Assembly: GCA_018380885.1 (NCBI GenBank)
Contig: JAGZSY010000002.1
Coordinates: 124,001 to 188,000 of the forward strand
Direction: 5' to 3'
From: Enterocloster asparagiformis
GTDB lineage: Bacteria; Bacillota; Clostridia; Lachnospirales; Lachnospiraceae
DNA length: 64,000 nt
Position numbers and translations under genes: made by a program. Shown here piece by piece: positions 33,454-42,797 of this stretch (positions within the stretch are counted from its first letter, which is position 1; each line of letters begins with the position of its first letter). Under the pieces are notes generated by a model that did no database searches, was not told the origin of the DNA, and saw only the letters and a program-made list of their open reading frames with translations.

Positions 33454-35546
33454 CCGAACAGCAGGCTGCCCACCTGGAATACCAGCACCGCGGCCGACCA
33501 GGCCACCAACAGCTGGAACACCACCATGCCCAGGGTCCAGCGCCAGGAACCGGTCTCCCGCTTGATCGTGGCCACCGCAGCGATACAGGGGCTGTACATC
33601 AGGCAGAAGATCATCAGCGCATATGCGTTCACCCCGCCGAAGCCCATGCCGGTCAGCTGCGCGGACAGCTGGCCCATACCGGCGGCTGAGTTCACATTGT
33701 TGATGCCAAAGAGCACGCTGAAGCTGGAGACCACCACCTCCTTGGCGGACAGGCCGGAGATCAGTGCTACGGCCACCTGCCACAGACCAAGTCCGGCGGG
33801 GCGCAGCACCGGCACCAGCACGTGGCCGATCATGGCCGCGAAGCTGTCCTGCACATCCGACACAAAGCCCGTGGTGCCCGTGTTCAGCACGAACCACAGC
33901 ACGATGGAGGCGATAAAGATCGTCGTACCGGCCTTGCTCAGATAGTCCTTTACCTTATCCCACACATAGATGGCCACGGTCCGCCCGTTGGGCGTCTTGT
34001 ACTCCGGCAGCTCGATGAGCAGCGCGTTTTCCGACCGCGTGCCCTTAGAATTCTTGTGCAGGATAAAGGCCACCAGTATGGCCGTCACCAGGCCGATCAG
34101 GTACAGGGAGTAGGCCACAAACAGCGCGTGGGCTGGGAAAAACATCTCCGCGAACAGCACGTAGATGGGCAGCCTGGCCGAGCAGGACATAAACGGCGTG
34201 ATGAGGATTGTCCGCCTCCGGTCCCGCACGCTCTCTAAGGCCCTGGTAGCCATCACCGCGGGCACCGTACAGCCAAAGCCCAGCAGCATGGGCAGAAACG
34301 CCTTGCCCGACAGCCCAACCATGCCCATGGTCTCATTCATCACATACGCCACTCTGGCCATATAGCCGCTGTCCTCCAGAAACGCCAGCGCCAGGAACAA
34401 GATAAAGATATTGGGCAGGAACGTCAGGATACCGCCCACCCCGGCGATGATGCCGTCCACGATCAGGGAGGTCAGCCAGGAGGAGGCGTGCACGCCCGCC
34501 AGCCCGGCGACCACCATTTGGGAAAACCAGTCCAGGCCCACCTGGAAATATCCCTTCAGAAAATCGCCTACCGTAAACGTGAGAAAAAATACCATAGCCA
34601 TGATTCCCAGGAACACGGGGATTCCCCAGATGCGGTGAGTCAGGATGCTGTCCACCTTGTCCGTGGTCGCCGCCTTCTCCTCCTTGTTCATCAGGCATTC
34701 CTGGATCACCTCTTCTATGTAGTCATATTTTTCATTGATGATCTGCTTTTCATAATTGTGATCCAGAATCCCCCTCACATCCAGAGGGTGATCATTTGTC
34801 ACCACCTCGTCAAATTCCAGAAACTTGATGGCATGCCAGCGCATATTGTCCATCTCGCCGTAATGCTTTTGAAGCTCCGCCTCGATGCGGGATATCTTCT
34901 CCTCCACCTGGGGGCTGTAGCGGATCACCACGCCCTGGGGCCCCTCCTCGTAGTGGTGGACCACCGCGTGCATCAGCACGTCCAGGCCGGTGCGCCTTCT
35001 GGCGGAGACCGGAACCACGGGGATTCCCCCCAGCATCTCCGGCAGGCGGTGCATATCGATTTCCATGCCCCGCTCCTCCACAATATCCATCATGTTGAGG
35101 GCCAGAATAACCGGCTTTTTCAGCTCGATCAGTTGCATGGTGAGGTAAAGATTCCGCTCCAGCGAGGAGGCGTCCACCACATTGATGATCACGTCCACCT
35201 CGCCGTCCTCGATACATTTTCGGGTCACCTTCTCCTCAATGGTGTAGGAGGTCAGGCTGTAAATGCCCGGCAGGTCGATGACCTTAATGGGACGGCCCTT
35301 GTAGTGGGTCTCCCCCTCCACCCGCTCCACTGTGACGCCCGGCCAGTTGGCCACCTTCAGCTTGGCGCCAGTGAACGCGTTGAACAGCGTGGTCTTGCCA
35401 CAGTTGGGATTCCCCACAAAGCCCACCCTGATCGGGCGCTTGTCGATGCCGTGGCGTATCTGATGCGGCGGCCGCCGCTCCTGACCCGGCGCATACGGGA
35501 CGCTGCCGTACTGTGTCCTGCCCTCCGTCCTCTCCTGCTGGCTCAT
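33450..35546 (-). CDS. feoB: ferrous iron transporter B
   Basis: 698 residues. The N-terminal G domain has G1 GNPNCGKTT, G3 DLPGIYSL and G4 NMMD, followed by the helical FeoB spacer. From ~300 two gate domains follow with about eight membrane helices (VGLSGKAFLPMLLGFGCTVP; ALISGLSAKEVVVSSFSVLF). Imports Fe2+. The ATG at 35546 overlaps the feoA stop as ATGA, which fixes the start. No FeoC-type gene or Fur box that I can recognise lies nearby. Confidence 0.97.
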   Translation of the reverse strand: MSQQERTEGRTQYGSVPYAPGQERRPPHQIRHGIDKRPIRVGFVGNPNCGKTTLFNAFTGAKLKVANWPGVTVERVEGETHYKGRPIKVIDLPGIYSLTSYTIEEKVTRKCIEDGEVDVIINVVDASSLERNLYLTMQLIELKKPVILALNMMDIVEERGMEIDMHRLPEMLGGIPVVPVSARRRTGLDVLMHAVVHHYEEGPQGVVIRYSPQVEEKISRIEAELQKHYGEMDNMRWHAIKFLEFDEVVTNDHPLDVRGILDHNYEKQIINEKYDYIEEVIQECLMNKEEKAATTDKVDSILTHRIWGIPVFLGIMAMVFFLTFTVGDFLKGYFQVGLDWFSQMVVAGLAGVHASSWLTSLIVDGIIAGVGGILTFLPNIFILFLALAFLEDSGYMARVAYVMNETMGMVGLSGKAFLPMLLGFGCTVPAVMATRALESVRDRRRTILITPFMSCSARLPIYVLFAEMFFPAHALFVAYSLYLIGLVTAILVAFILHKNSKGTRSENALLIELPEYKTPNGRTVAIYVWDKVKDYLSKAGTTIFIASIVLWFVLNTGTTGFVSDVQDSFAAMIGHVLVPVLRPAGLGLWQVAVALISGLSAKEVVVSSFSVLFGINNVNSAAGMGQLSAQLTGMGFGGVNAYALMIFCLMYSPCIAAVATIKRETGSWRWTLGMVVFQLLVAWSAAVLVFQVGSLLFG

Positions 35547-35773
35547 GACTTGGCCACCTCCTCCACGCAAATTCCCTCTGAAAGCTTTCTCCCCATCGCC
35601 AGGCGGGTTCCCCGCACCTTGACGATCACGCTTCCGCTTCCCTTTTTATTTAAGACCAGCACCGGGGTTCCCTCGTTTACGCCCAACGCTTCCAGACGCC
35701 TGGTAATGGCCTCATCCACCAAAACGTCCTCCACCAGGTAGCTCCTGCCGATCTCACATTCGCACAATTTCAT
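35543..35773 (-). CDS. feoA: ferrous iron transport protein A (SH3-like)
   Basis: 76 residues from the ATG at 35773 (MKLCECEIGRSYLV), the usual FeoA length; in-frame ATGs at 35788 and 35833 would add atypical residues, and none of the three has a strong ribosome site. Single FeoA domain: ALGVNEGTPVLVLNKKGSGS. Soluble partner of FeoB, with which it overlaps by 4 nt. Confidence 0.9.
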   Translation of the reverse strand: MKLCECEIGRSYLVEDVLVDEAITRRLEALGVNEGTPVLVLNKKGSGSVIVKVRGTRLAMGRKLSEGICVEEVAKS

Positions 35774-36068
35774 CGTTATCCCATCCATTCCGTCTGCTTT
35801 ACCGCCCGCGGCGGCCGGAGTTTGTCTTGACAAACTCCATAGACGTTTCCTATTTTAGATTAGTTAAGAATAATTGTCAACAGGATTCCTGAGGTTTCGT
35901 CTCATTTCGCCCCTGATATTCGTCTGACGGCCAAAACCCTTTCTACCATCAGGATATGCGTCTGCCGCGTTTTTATTTCCCGCTGCCTGGGCGAAGTCGG
36001 GCCCAAAAGCCCATTTCCCGGGGCTTAGCGCCCCTCCCCGAGCAGGATTTTCTGTGGTGGGGGCGCGC

Positions 36069-36104
36069 AAAAGGCGCTCCGCGGATGTATGCGGAACGCC
36101 TCTT
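36069..36104. terminator. bidirectional-looking terminator after the aspartate-dehydrogenase-like gene
   Basis: 11-bp stem AGGCGCTCCGC/GCGGAACGCCT with one mismatch and an 8-nt loop. The minus strand continues TTTT and the plus strand CTTTT. It lies ~30 bases after the stop at 36133. The rest of 35834-36132 holds no gene that I can support. Confidence 0.7.
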
Positions 36105-36132
36105 TTCAGATATAATCTATACCCTGCCAATG

Positions 36133-36888
36133 CTACACGAACCTGACGCCAGCGCCGTTTTCCAAGACCCGATCCAGGCTCCCGCAGGCTGAGCAGGGCG
36201 TGTAAGCTCCGGTCACCGCCCCGTCGGCAAAGCTGCTGATATCCAGCGTGATAGAGACGCCCTCCCCGCCCAGATGGATCCGGTGCGTGTTGGCGGACGT
36301 CTCCGGGTCGGAAATGATCCGGGAAAATGTCCTGTCAAAGCCGATTCCCGCCAAAGCCACAGCCGCGTGGACATTGACATTTCTGGGATAGAGCGCGCAC
36401 GCCTCCCGCGCCGTTCCCTCATAGACCACGGTACGTATGAGGTCCCGACGCCCCAGGCTTTTGGGGCTCTTGGTCGTCTCAATGACCACCTCATTCCAGA
36501 CCTGTCCCCCGTCGAATATGCCGTCCAGGCCCAGAATCGCTCCGTGGGGAATAAAAATCTTTCGCCCGTAAGCCCCGCAGAGAGCCCTCGCCCGCTCCTC
36601 AAAGGCCTGATTCCCGAACGCCGTGGCTGAGAACATCATCAGGTCGCAGTGGGCCAGGATCATCTCCAGATTATCCGCCAGCACCGGGGCGGTGGCGCAC
36701 TCCACAATCAGGTCCGCCCGGGCATACGCCTGTTCCTCCACCGCGCTTATCACCTGGCACCGCAGGCCCATGTCATTGACAAAGCCGGGATCCTGAATAA
36801 ATTCCACCACCGCGTCCTCCCGCCCTGCCAAATGGCCGGCCAGCGCTTTCCCGATCTTTCCGCAGCCTAAAAAGCCGATATGCCTCAT
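36133..36888 (-). CDS. aspartate dehydrogenase-like protein (NadX family)
   Basis: 251 residues. An NAD(P)-binding Rossmann start GFLGCGKIGKALAGHL is followed by the family-specific block RNVNVHAAVALAGIGFDRTF, where the His is the likely catalytic residue. NadX-type enzymes oxidise L-aspartate to iminoaspartate for NAD synthesis or amino acid turnover. No nadA/nadC partner is nearby; the upstream aminotransferase (12 bases) suggests amino acid catabolism instead. Function by family only. Confidence 0.85.
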   Translation of the reverse strand: MRHIGFLGCGKIGKALAGHLAGREDAVVEFIQDPGFVNDMGLRCQVISAVEEQAYARADLIVECATAPVLADNLEMILAHCDLMMFSATAFGNQAFEERARALCGAYGRKIFIPHGAILGLDGIFDGGQVWNEVVIETTKSPKSLGRRDLIRTVVYEGTAREACALYPRNVNVHAAVALAGIGFDRTFSRIISDPETSANTHRIHLGGEGVSITLDISSFADGAVTGAYTPCSACGSLDRVLENGAGVRFV

Positions 36889-36900
36889 CCCATTCCCTCC

Positions 36901-38115
36901 TTATGCCCTGCGATAGCGCTCCATCACTGCCAGGAGACGGTCCATTGCCGCCAGGGCCGCCTTCTTGTCCTGGGAAAAGTTGATTCGGAAGCTGTCCGTA
37001 AACCCGGGGCCGAACTCGGTTCCCGGCGTCACGGTCACGTCCGCCAACCGCCGCACAATCTTCACAAAATCTCCTATGGACACGTCCAGGGGCGGCAGCT
37101 GCACGAACAGGTAGCTTCCCCCGTCCGCGGGCCGCACCCGGACTCCGGGCACAGCCTGGAACTTTTCCACCAGGGCGTCGCGAATCTCCTGATGTTCCCG
37201 GACCCGTTTTTCCATGAAGCCCTCCGGCTCCTCAAACCACACCTTAAAGGCTGACTGACAGTACCCAGCTGCCCGCAGTGAGACGATGGCCTGCAGCTTT
37301 TCCATGCGCGCGATCACCTTCTCCGATCCAAAGGCTGCACCCAGACGGTAACCGCTTAAGGATTCCGTCTTGGATGGGCCGATTATGGTGACCATCTCCT
37401 CCGGCCCCTCCTCCAGGGCGCACAGGTGCGTGTAGCCTCTGCCGTCAAAAATCTGCCTGGAATACAGCTCATCCACGATCAGGGACACGCCGTATGCCCT
37501 GGCCAGCGCCGCGATGCGCCGTATCTCCCGGTCCGAGTAGACCGCGCCTGTCGGATTGTTGGGATTGGAGAAGAGGAACAGCTTCACCCCGCCGCGAAAC
37601 GCCTCCTCCAGCGCCCTTAAATCCAAACCGGCTTCATTTTCCGCCTCAAAATAGCGCATCTGCACGGGAACGATGATGCACTCGAAGAACTCTGCCAGCT
37701 TGCGGTTGGCAAAATAATCCGGCTCCACGATGGCCACCTTGTCACCTCTGGCCGCCATGGCCCCCATGGCCAGAAACAGCGCTCCCTGGGTGCCAGGCGT
37801 CAGGATTAAGTTTCTGGCCGGATCAATCCCGGCTCCGGTGAACCGGGAAAGCTTGTCTGCCACGTCCCGGCGTATTTCAGCGCTGCCGCGGTATTCCGTG
37901 TAGGCCTGCTTACCTCCGGCCGCATACCCTGCGTCAAAGGCCTCCTTGCTCCCCGGCAGTGGGCGAAAGGCGTCCACGTCCCCGTGGGAAAAATCTACCG
38001 GCGTGCCCTGCAGCCTTTCTCCCCTCAGCTCCAGCATTGTCTCCTTTTGCAGCTTCTCCTGGCCAGGCGCGCTGTCCACGCCCAGCTTTGCAAATTTTTC
38101 AGTCAGCAAATCCAT
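36901..38115 (-). CDS. PLP-dependent class I/II aminotransferase
   Basis: 404 residues. Fold type I landmarks: NLILTPGTQGALFLAMGA, LFLFSNPNNPTGAVYS, the Asp in LIVDELYSRQIF, and the PLP-binding Lys in GPSKTESLSGYRLGAAFGS, then FRINFSQD for the substrate carboxylate Arg. Substrate unknown, perhaps aspartate given the neighbour. It forms a two-gene unit with the aspartate-dehydrogenase-like gene and is divergent from a LysR regulator. Promoter: minus-strand TGGTATAAT at 38148-38156. Confidence 0.93.
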   Translation of the reverse strand: MDLLTEKFAKLGVDSAPGQEKLQKETMLELRGERLQGTPVDFSHGDVDAFRPLPGSKEAFDAGYAAGGKQAYTEYRGSAEIRRDVADKLSRFTGAGIDPARNLILTPGTQGALFLAMGAMAARGDKVAIVEPDYFANRKLAEFFECIIVPVQMRYFEAENEAGLDLRALEEAFRGGVKLFLFSNPNNPTGAVYSDREIRRIAALARAYGVSLIVDELYSRQIFDGRGYTHLCALEEGPEEMVTIIGPSKTESLSGYRLGAAFGSEKVIARMEKLQAIVSLRAAGYCQSAFKVWFEEPEGFMEKRVREHQEIRDALVEKFQAVPGVRVRPADGGSYLFVQLPPLDVSIGDFVKIVRRLADVTVTPGTEFGPGFTDSFRINFSQDKKAALAAMDRLLAVMERYRRA

Positions 38116-38147
38116 TTTGCATACCTTCCTCTCCTATTCATGAATTG

Positions 38148-38156
38148 ATTATACCA
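38148..38156 (-). promoter_or_regulatory. extended -10 promoter of the aminotransferase unit
   Basis: Minus strand TGGTATAAT, about 33 bases upstream of the start at 38115, in the 110-bp gap to the divergent LysR gene. An AGGAGAGGAAGG ribosome site follows. Confidence 0.55.
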
Positions 38157-38225
38157 GCCTTTTATCTTATAATAAAATACATATATTAGTATAAGAGATA
38201 TTCATTAAATTTATAGGAGACCGCC

Positions 38226-39191
38226 ATGAAACATGAGATGAAATACATTTATGAGGTCTATCAGGAAAAGAGCTTCTCACAGGCCGCCAAGAACCTGTTC
38301 ATCTCCCAGCCCGCTCTGAGCAGTTCCATCCGCAAAGCGGAGCGTGAGATCGGATTTGAAATATTTGACCGGAATACGCTGCCCATCCGGCTGACGGAGG
38401 CCGGAAAGCTGTATATCGAGGCCGCGGAGAAAATCATGGCTGTGGAGCGGGAACTGGACGGCAGGCTGAGCGAAATGGCCAATCTCAAAACAGGTCGCGT
38501 GGTGGTGGCGGGCGCCAATTTTTTCTCCGCCTGCATGCTTCCCCCGGTGATCCACACCTTTGTGTCCCGCTACCCGGGCGTCGATTTAGAGCTGGTTGAG
38601 TCGGATTCCATGGTGTTGTACGAGGAAGCCCTGAAGGACAATATCGACCTGATTTTTGACGCAGGCGCCTACGACAGTTCCCTGTTCGTCTCGGAAACGC
38701 TGTCCACAGAACACATTGTCCTGGCCGTTCCCCGGGACAACCCGCTAAACCGCGCCTTTGCCAAAATCTCCCTGACCCGCAGCGATATTCTGGCCGGCAG
38801 CCATTTGAGGGGCAGCGTCCCAAGCGCGGATATTTCCGCCTTTGCGGCCGAACCGTTTCTCCTGCTGAAACGCGGTCACGATATGCATCGCCGCAGCCTG
38901 GACATTTGCCGCCGGGCCGGCTTCACTCCGCGCACCTCCCTGTACTTAAACCAGCTCTCCACCGTGGCAAACATGGCCTGCCAGGGTCTGGGCTGCTGCT
39001 TTCTCACCGACACGGTCATCCGCCTGCTGCTGACCGGGCGTTCCCCGTTAGTCTATTATCCAGTGAGCGATCCCGCCGCCAAACGCGATATTTTCATCGC
39101 CCACCCCCTGAAAAAACCGGTGACAAAGGCGATGGCAACCTTTATCGGGATCGCCGGGGAAACGTTCTCCCCGCGTAGTCGAAAATTGTGA
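38226..39191 (+). CDS. LysR-family transcriptional regulator
   Basis: 321 residues. HTH at 1-60 (SFSQAAKNLFISQPALSSSI), effector domain from ~90. The start ATG follows ATAGGAGACCGCC. It is divergent from the aminotransferase/aspartate-dehydrogenase-like genes and is the obvious candidate to control them. Two Cys (GLGCCFLTD) near the ligand pocket are unusual. It belongs to a different LysR group from the pair in the first 19 kb. Confidence 0.93.
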   Translation: MKHEMKYIYEVYQEKSFSQAAKNLFISQPALSSSIRKAEREIGFEIFDRNTLPIRLTEAGKLYIEAAEKIMAVERELDGRLSEMANLKTGRVVVAGANFFSACMLPPVIHTFVSRYPGVDLELVESDSMVLYEEALKDNIDLIFDAGAYDSSLFVSETLSTEHIVLAVPRDNPLNRAFAKISLTRSDILAGSHLRGSVPSADISAFAAEPFLLLKRGHDMHRRSLDICRRAGFTPRTSLYLNQLSTVANMACQGLGCCFLTDTVIRLLLTGRSPLVYYPVSDPAAKRDIFIAHPLKKPVTKAMATFIGIAGETFSPRSRKL

Positions 39192-39258
39192 TCCGCCAGA
39201 TGTGCGGCTCGCTTTGTACCAATAGCTGCCGGTACCGCCCCGTTACCGCCTAAACAGC

Positions 39259-39295
39259 AAAAATCCAGGATTCCCACATATCCGGGAATCCTGGA
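39259..39295 (-). terminator. rho-independent terminator after the cell-wall-binding protein gene
   Basis: Perfect 12-bp stem TCCAGGATTCCC/GGGAATCCTGGA (39264-39275, 39284-39295) with an 8-nt loop; the minus strand continues TTTTT. It lies 58 bases after the stop at 39353 and also faces the end of the LysR gene at 39191. Confidence 0.88.
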
Positions 39296-39352
39296 AATTC
39301 GGTTGTTCTTCATATATTTGCGGCCGTTTCACCGCTCCTTCATTTCATTATA

Positions 39353-40408
39353 TCAACTGATTCTCGCGCCGCTTGCGTCCACGTAGTGGCCGTCCGGAGT
39401 TCTCGTGTTTGAGTACATGGCGCCGTCTGTGCCCAGATAGTACCATCTGCCGCCGATGTACTGCCATCCGGTCTGCATCTCGCCGCTGCCGTTCATATAA
39501 TACCAGGCTCCATTGACCATCTGCCAGCCGGTGGTCATAGCGCCGCTGGGGGCCAGATAATACCACTCGCCGCTCAGACGCTTCCACCCCGAGGCCATGT
39601 AACCGGAACGCTCAAAGTAATACCAGGCGCCGCCGATCTGTTTCCAGCACTCAGCCGGATAGCCCCCGCTGTCATAGGCATACCACCAGCCGTTCTGGTC
39701 ATTGACCCATCTGCCGCTGCCGGTTCTCCAGGTATCCTCCTCGTCCACATCGTAGCTGGGTGAATCCTCCGACCACTCGCCAACCCGGTTGTTATAGTCC
39801 GATATCGCACGCACCCGGAACACGTAGGTGCCTTCTTTGTTGAAATAACCTCCGAAATTGTAGGAGGTACCGGTTGTCTCCACAGTGGTCACAGTCTTAT
39901 CATCCCGCAGCAGGCGCACCTCATAGCTCTTCGCCCCGTCCAGAGAATCCCAATACGCGGTGGTTCCGCTCCACTCCAGATTTTCCGCTCCGGTCAGCTT
40001 ACCGGCGATCCGTTTCAGCGTAAGCATCACTTCCATATAATTGTCATCATATATCCGGGCCTTGTCGAATTTAGCCCCGTTGCCGGACACATCAAAATGG
40101 CTCTTGGATGTGTAAGCGAACCGATACCCGTCTCTGGACGTCAGCTCCACCTTGATTGTAGGCTCATCCCCAACGCTCCAGGTATCCGACTCGTTGGTAT
40201 ACTCCGCATAGTCCACTCTGAACTGGCTGCTGTCTGTCTTTACGGTGACATTTCCAATATCATCACCGCTCTTGGGCTCCCTGTCGTAAGTGACAACTAG
40301 TTTCACCTTGTCGATCTTCGTGTCCGCAGCCTGCGCCGTGAATGCGGTTCCCATTACCATGGCTGCCGCCAGTGCGAATATCAGACAACTTCTTCTCTTT
40401 TGCTTCAT
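39353..40408 (-). CDS. secreted protein with cell-wall (choline-type) binding repeats
   Basis: 351 residues. Start MKQKRRS with GGAGGG upstream; signal peptide to about residue 28 (…TAFTAQA). Residues ~30-135 form an unrecognised beta-rich domain, and ~140-220 a fibronectin-III-like domain (AYWDSLDGAKSYEVRLLRDD … YVFRVRAISDYNNRVGEWSE). From ~235 about six cell-wall-binding repeats follow of the form GxWYYxxxxGxMxxGW. Such tails bind choline or other wall glycopolymers. It is a surface protein without a catalytic domain, perhaps an adhesin or a scaffold. Confidence 0.9.
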   Translation of the reverse strand: MKQKRRSCLIFALAAAMVMGTAFTAQAADTKIDKVKLVVTYDREPKSGDDIGNVTVKTDSSQFRVDYAEYTNESDTWSVGDEPTIKVELTSRDGYRFAYTSKSHFDVSGNGAKFDKARIYDDNYMEVMLTLKRIAGKLTGAENLEWSGTTAYWDSLDGAKSYEVRLLRDDKTVTTVETTGTSYNFGGYFNKEGTYVFRVRAISDYNNRVGEWSEDSPSYDVDEEDTWRTGSGRWVNDQNGWWYAYDSGGYPAECWKQIGGAWYYFERSGYMASGWKRLSGEWYYLAPSGAMTTGWQMVNGAWYYMNGSGEMQTGWQYIGGRWYYLGTDGAMYSNTRTPDGHYVDASGARIS

Positions 40409-40471
40409 TGTCGATCCCTCCTCCATTTGTTAACGGTTAAAACGAAAAATTTGCACTCTTTTTCTATATTC

Positions 40472-40500
40472 ATTATATAAAACTTAATACAATTAAACAA
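40472..40500 (-). promoter_or_regulatory. promoter of the cell-wall-binding protein gene
   Basis: Minus strand TTGTTT, a 17-nt spacer, TATAAT, about 63 bases upstream of the start at 40408. Confidence 0.65.
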
Positions 40501-40559
40501 TTTAATCCATCTTACAACAATATTAATATTTCATGACAGGAGAGATACATTTTGTCTAT

Positions 40560-42542
40560 TTATTCAAATTCCTGCAACATTTTTTTAACTTCCAACATCC
40601 GGTCGCGCAGTTTAGCCGCCTGCTCGAAATTCAGCTCCACCGCGGCCTGGCGCATCTTCTTCTCCAGCTCCTTGGCCAATTTCTTAAGCTCCTTCTCATC
40701 CATGGACTCGGGATCCTTCTTAAACCGCTCGTCGCTGTCCGACACTGCCTTGGAGATTGCGATCAGATCCCGGACCGCTTTTTTAATGGTGGTGGGGGTA
40801 ATTCCATGCGCCTCGTTGTATTCCTGCTGTATCTTGCGGCGCCGATTGGTCTCCTCGATCGCCACCCTCATGGAATCCGTTATCTTATCCGCGTACATGA
40901 TCACGTGGCCCTCGGAATTTCGAGCCGCGCGGCCCACGGTCTGGATCAGGGAGGTCTCGGAGCGCAGGAAGCCCTCCTTGTCCGCATCCAGGATCGCCAC
41001 CAGGGTGATCTCAGGGATATCCAGGCCCTCGCGCAGCAGGTTGATGCCCACCAGCACGTCGAACACGTCCATGCGCATATCCCGGATAATTTCGGCCCGC
41101 TCCAGGGTATCGATATCTGAGTGCAGGTATTTCACCCGGATGCCCACATCCCGCATATAGTCCGTTAAATCCTCCGCCATGCGCTTGGTCAGAGTGGTGA
41201 TCAGCACCTTGTGATGGCCTGCCACCTCCCTGTTCACCTCGGACACCAGATCGTCGATCTGCCCCTCCACCGGGCGCACGGAAATCTCCGGGTCCAGCAG
41301 TCCCGTGGGGCGGATGATCTGCTCCACCCGCATAAGCTCGTGATCCCGCTCGTAGACATTTGGGGTCGCGGACACGAACAGCATCTGGTCGATCTTGCTC
41401 TCAAATTCCGAGAAATTTAAGGGGCGGTTGTCCAGAGCCGAGGGCAGGCGGAACCCGAACTCCACCAGCGTGCTCTTGCGCGAGCGGTCGCCCGCGTACA
41501 TGCCGCGGACCTGGGGCAGGGTGATGTGTGACTCATCCACAATGATCAGGAAATCCTCAGGAAAATAGTCGATCAGGGTGCACGGCGGCTCCCCCGGCGC
41601 GCTGCCTGTCAGATGACGGGAGTAGTTCTCAATGCCGGAGCAGAATCCGGTCTCCCGCATCATCTCCACGTCAAAGTTAGTCCGCTCAGCGATGCGCTGA
41701 GCTTCCAGCAGCTTGTCCTCGCTCTTGAAGAACGCCACCCGCTCCTTCATCTCCTCCAGGATATTCTCCGTGGCCTCCATCATCTTCTCCTTGGGCACCA
41801 CATAGTGTGAGGCGGGAAAGATCGCCACATGGCCCAACTGGGCCTTCACCTCCATGGTCAGCGTATCGATGGCCGCGATCCGCTCCACCTCGTCCCCGAA
41901 AAACTCCACCCGGTACGCCTCCCCGTCGGAGTAGGCCGGGTAAATCTCCAGCACATCCCCGTGCACCCGGAAGGTTCCCCGCTTAAAATCCATCTCGTTG
42001 CGCTCATACTGGATGTCGATGAGCTTGTGGATCACCTCATCCCGGTCCTTCTCCATGCCGGGCCGCAGGGAGATCACCATGTTCTTGTAATCGATGGGGC
42101 TGCCCAGCCCGTAGATACAGGACACCGACGCCACAATAATCACGTCGCTGCGCTCCGACAGCGCCGCCGTGGCCGAGTGCCTCAGCTTATCGATCTCATC
42201 GTTGATCGCCGAATCCTTCTCAATGTAGGTGTCCGTGGAAGGGACGTAGGCTTCGGGTTGGTAGTAGTCGTAGTAGGAGACAAAATACTCCACCGCGTTC
42301 TCTGGGAAGAACTCCTTAAACTCGGAATAGAGCTGGGCGGCGAGAGTTTTGTTGTGGGCGATGATGAGGGTTGGCTTCTGTAATTGCTGGATTACGTTGG
42401 CCATGGTGAAGGTCTTACCTGAGCCCGTAACGCCCAGTAACGTCTCAAATTGGTTACCTTCCTTGAAGCCCTTTACCAGGGCTTCGATCGCCTGCGGCTG
42501 GTCGCCGGTGGGCTGATATTCACTGTGTAATTTGAACTCCAT
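40560..42542 (-). CDS. uvrB: excinuclease ABC subunit B
   Basis: 660 residues, full length. Walker [10 protein letters not shown] at 37-45, the damage-probing beta-hairpin region [20 protein letters not shown] at ~91-110, the helicase DESH box, motif [11 protein letters not shown], and the C-terminal UVR motif ([20 protein letters not shown]). It loads on damage with UvrA and recruits UvrC. AAGGAGG precedes the ATG at 12 bases. No uvrA lies downstream as it often does; the UvrA-like gene at 2406-4940 is a different paralogue. An SOS-type box is upstream. Confidence 0.97.
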   Translation of the reverse strand: MEFKLHSEYQPTGDQPQAIEALVKGFKEGNQFETLLGVTGSGKTFTMANVIQQLQKPTLIIAHNKTLAAQLYSEFKEFFPENAVEYFVSYYDYYQPEAYVPSTDTYIEKDSAINDEIDKLRHSATAALSERSDVIIVASVSCIYGLGSPIDYKNMVISLRPGMEKDRDEVIHKLIDIQYERNEMDFKRGTFRVHGDVLEIYPAYSDGEAYRVEFFGDEVERIAAIDTLTMEVKAQLGHVAIFPASHYVVPKEKMMEATENILEEMKERVAFFKSEDKLLEAQRIAERTNFDVEMMRETGFCSGIENYSRHLTGSAPGEPPCTLIDYFPEDFLIIVDESHITLPQVRGMYAGDRSRKSTLVEFGFRLPSALDNRPLNFSEFESKIDQMLFVSATPNVYERDHELMRVEQIIRPTGLLDPEISVRPVEGQIDDLVSEVNREVAGHHKVLITTLTKRMAEDLTDYMRDVGIRVKYLHSDIDTLERAEIIRDMRMDVFDVLVGINLLREGLDIPEITLVAILDADKEGFLRSETSLIQTVGRAARNSEGHVIMYADKITDSMRVAIEETNRRRKIQQEYNEAHGITPTTIKKAVRDLIAISKAVSDSDERFKKDPESMDEKELKKLAKELEKKMRQAAVELNFEQAAKLRDRMLEVKKMLQEFE

Positions 42543-42698
42543 AATGTGTTTTTACCTCCTTGGTGACCCGATAAAAGGTATGTCTATTAGGTTGAAATTT
42601 GTAAAATATTTTATTTAAGAACCAGATAATGCCTAGTGGAATCGGCAACACAAACATTCTCCCCAAAAGTATAACATAACCACCCTCAAAAGTATAGG

Positions 42699-42734
42699 TG
42701 CAAACAAGAACATCTGTTCTTATTTGCACCTATC
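42699..42734 (-). promoter_or_regulatory. SOS (LexA-type) box inside a long inverted repeat upstream of uvrB
   Basis: GAAC-ATCT-GTTC at 42708-42719 matches the GAAC-N4-GTTC core bound by LexA/DinR in Gram-positives. It is the centre of a larger dyad: arms AGGTGCAAACAAGAACA and TGTTCTTATTTGCACCT match at 16 of 17 positions around a TC spacer. A minus-strand TATACT (-10 like) lies ~45 bases nearer uvrB. The dyad could also fold as a hairpin in transcripts coming from the permease operon that ends at 42798. Confidence 0.75.
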
Positions 42735-42797
42735 CATTATCTCCGCTCATTTTCGCTCTTTTTCCCTACGTTCCTTCCCCCGCCATTGCCAATTATC

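Noticed and set aside
34488..35741. 417-codon plus-strand open frame
   Set aside because: Antisense to feoB and feoA, both intact with an ATGA overlap.
42520..42729. 69-codon minus-strand frame ahead of uvrB
   Set aside because: It covers the SOS dyad and the promoter region and overlaps the uvrB start; no ribosome site.
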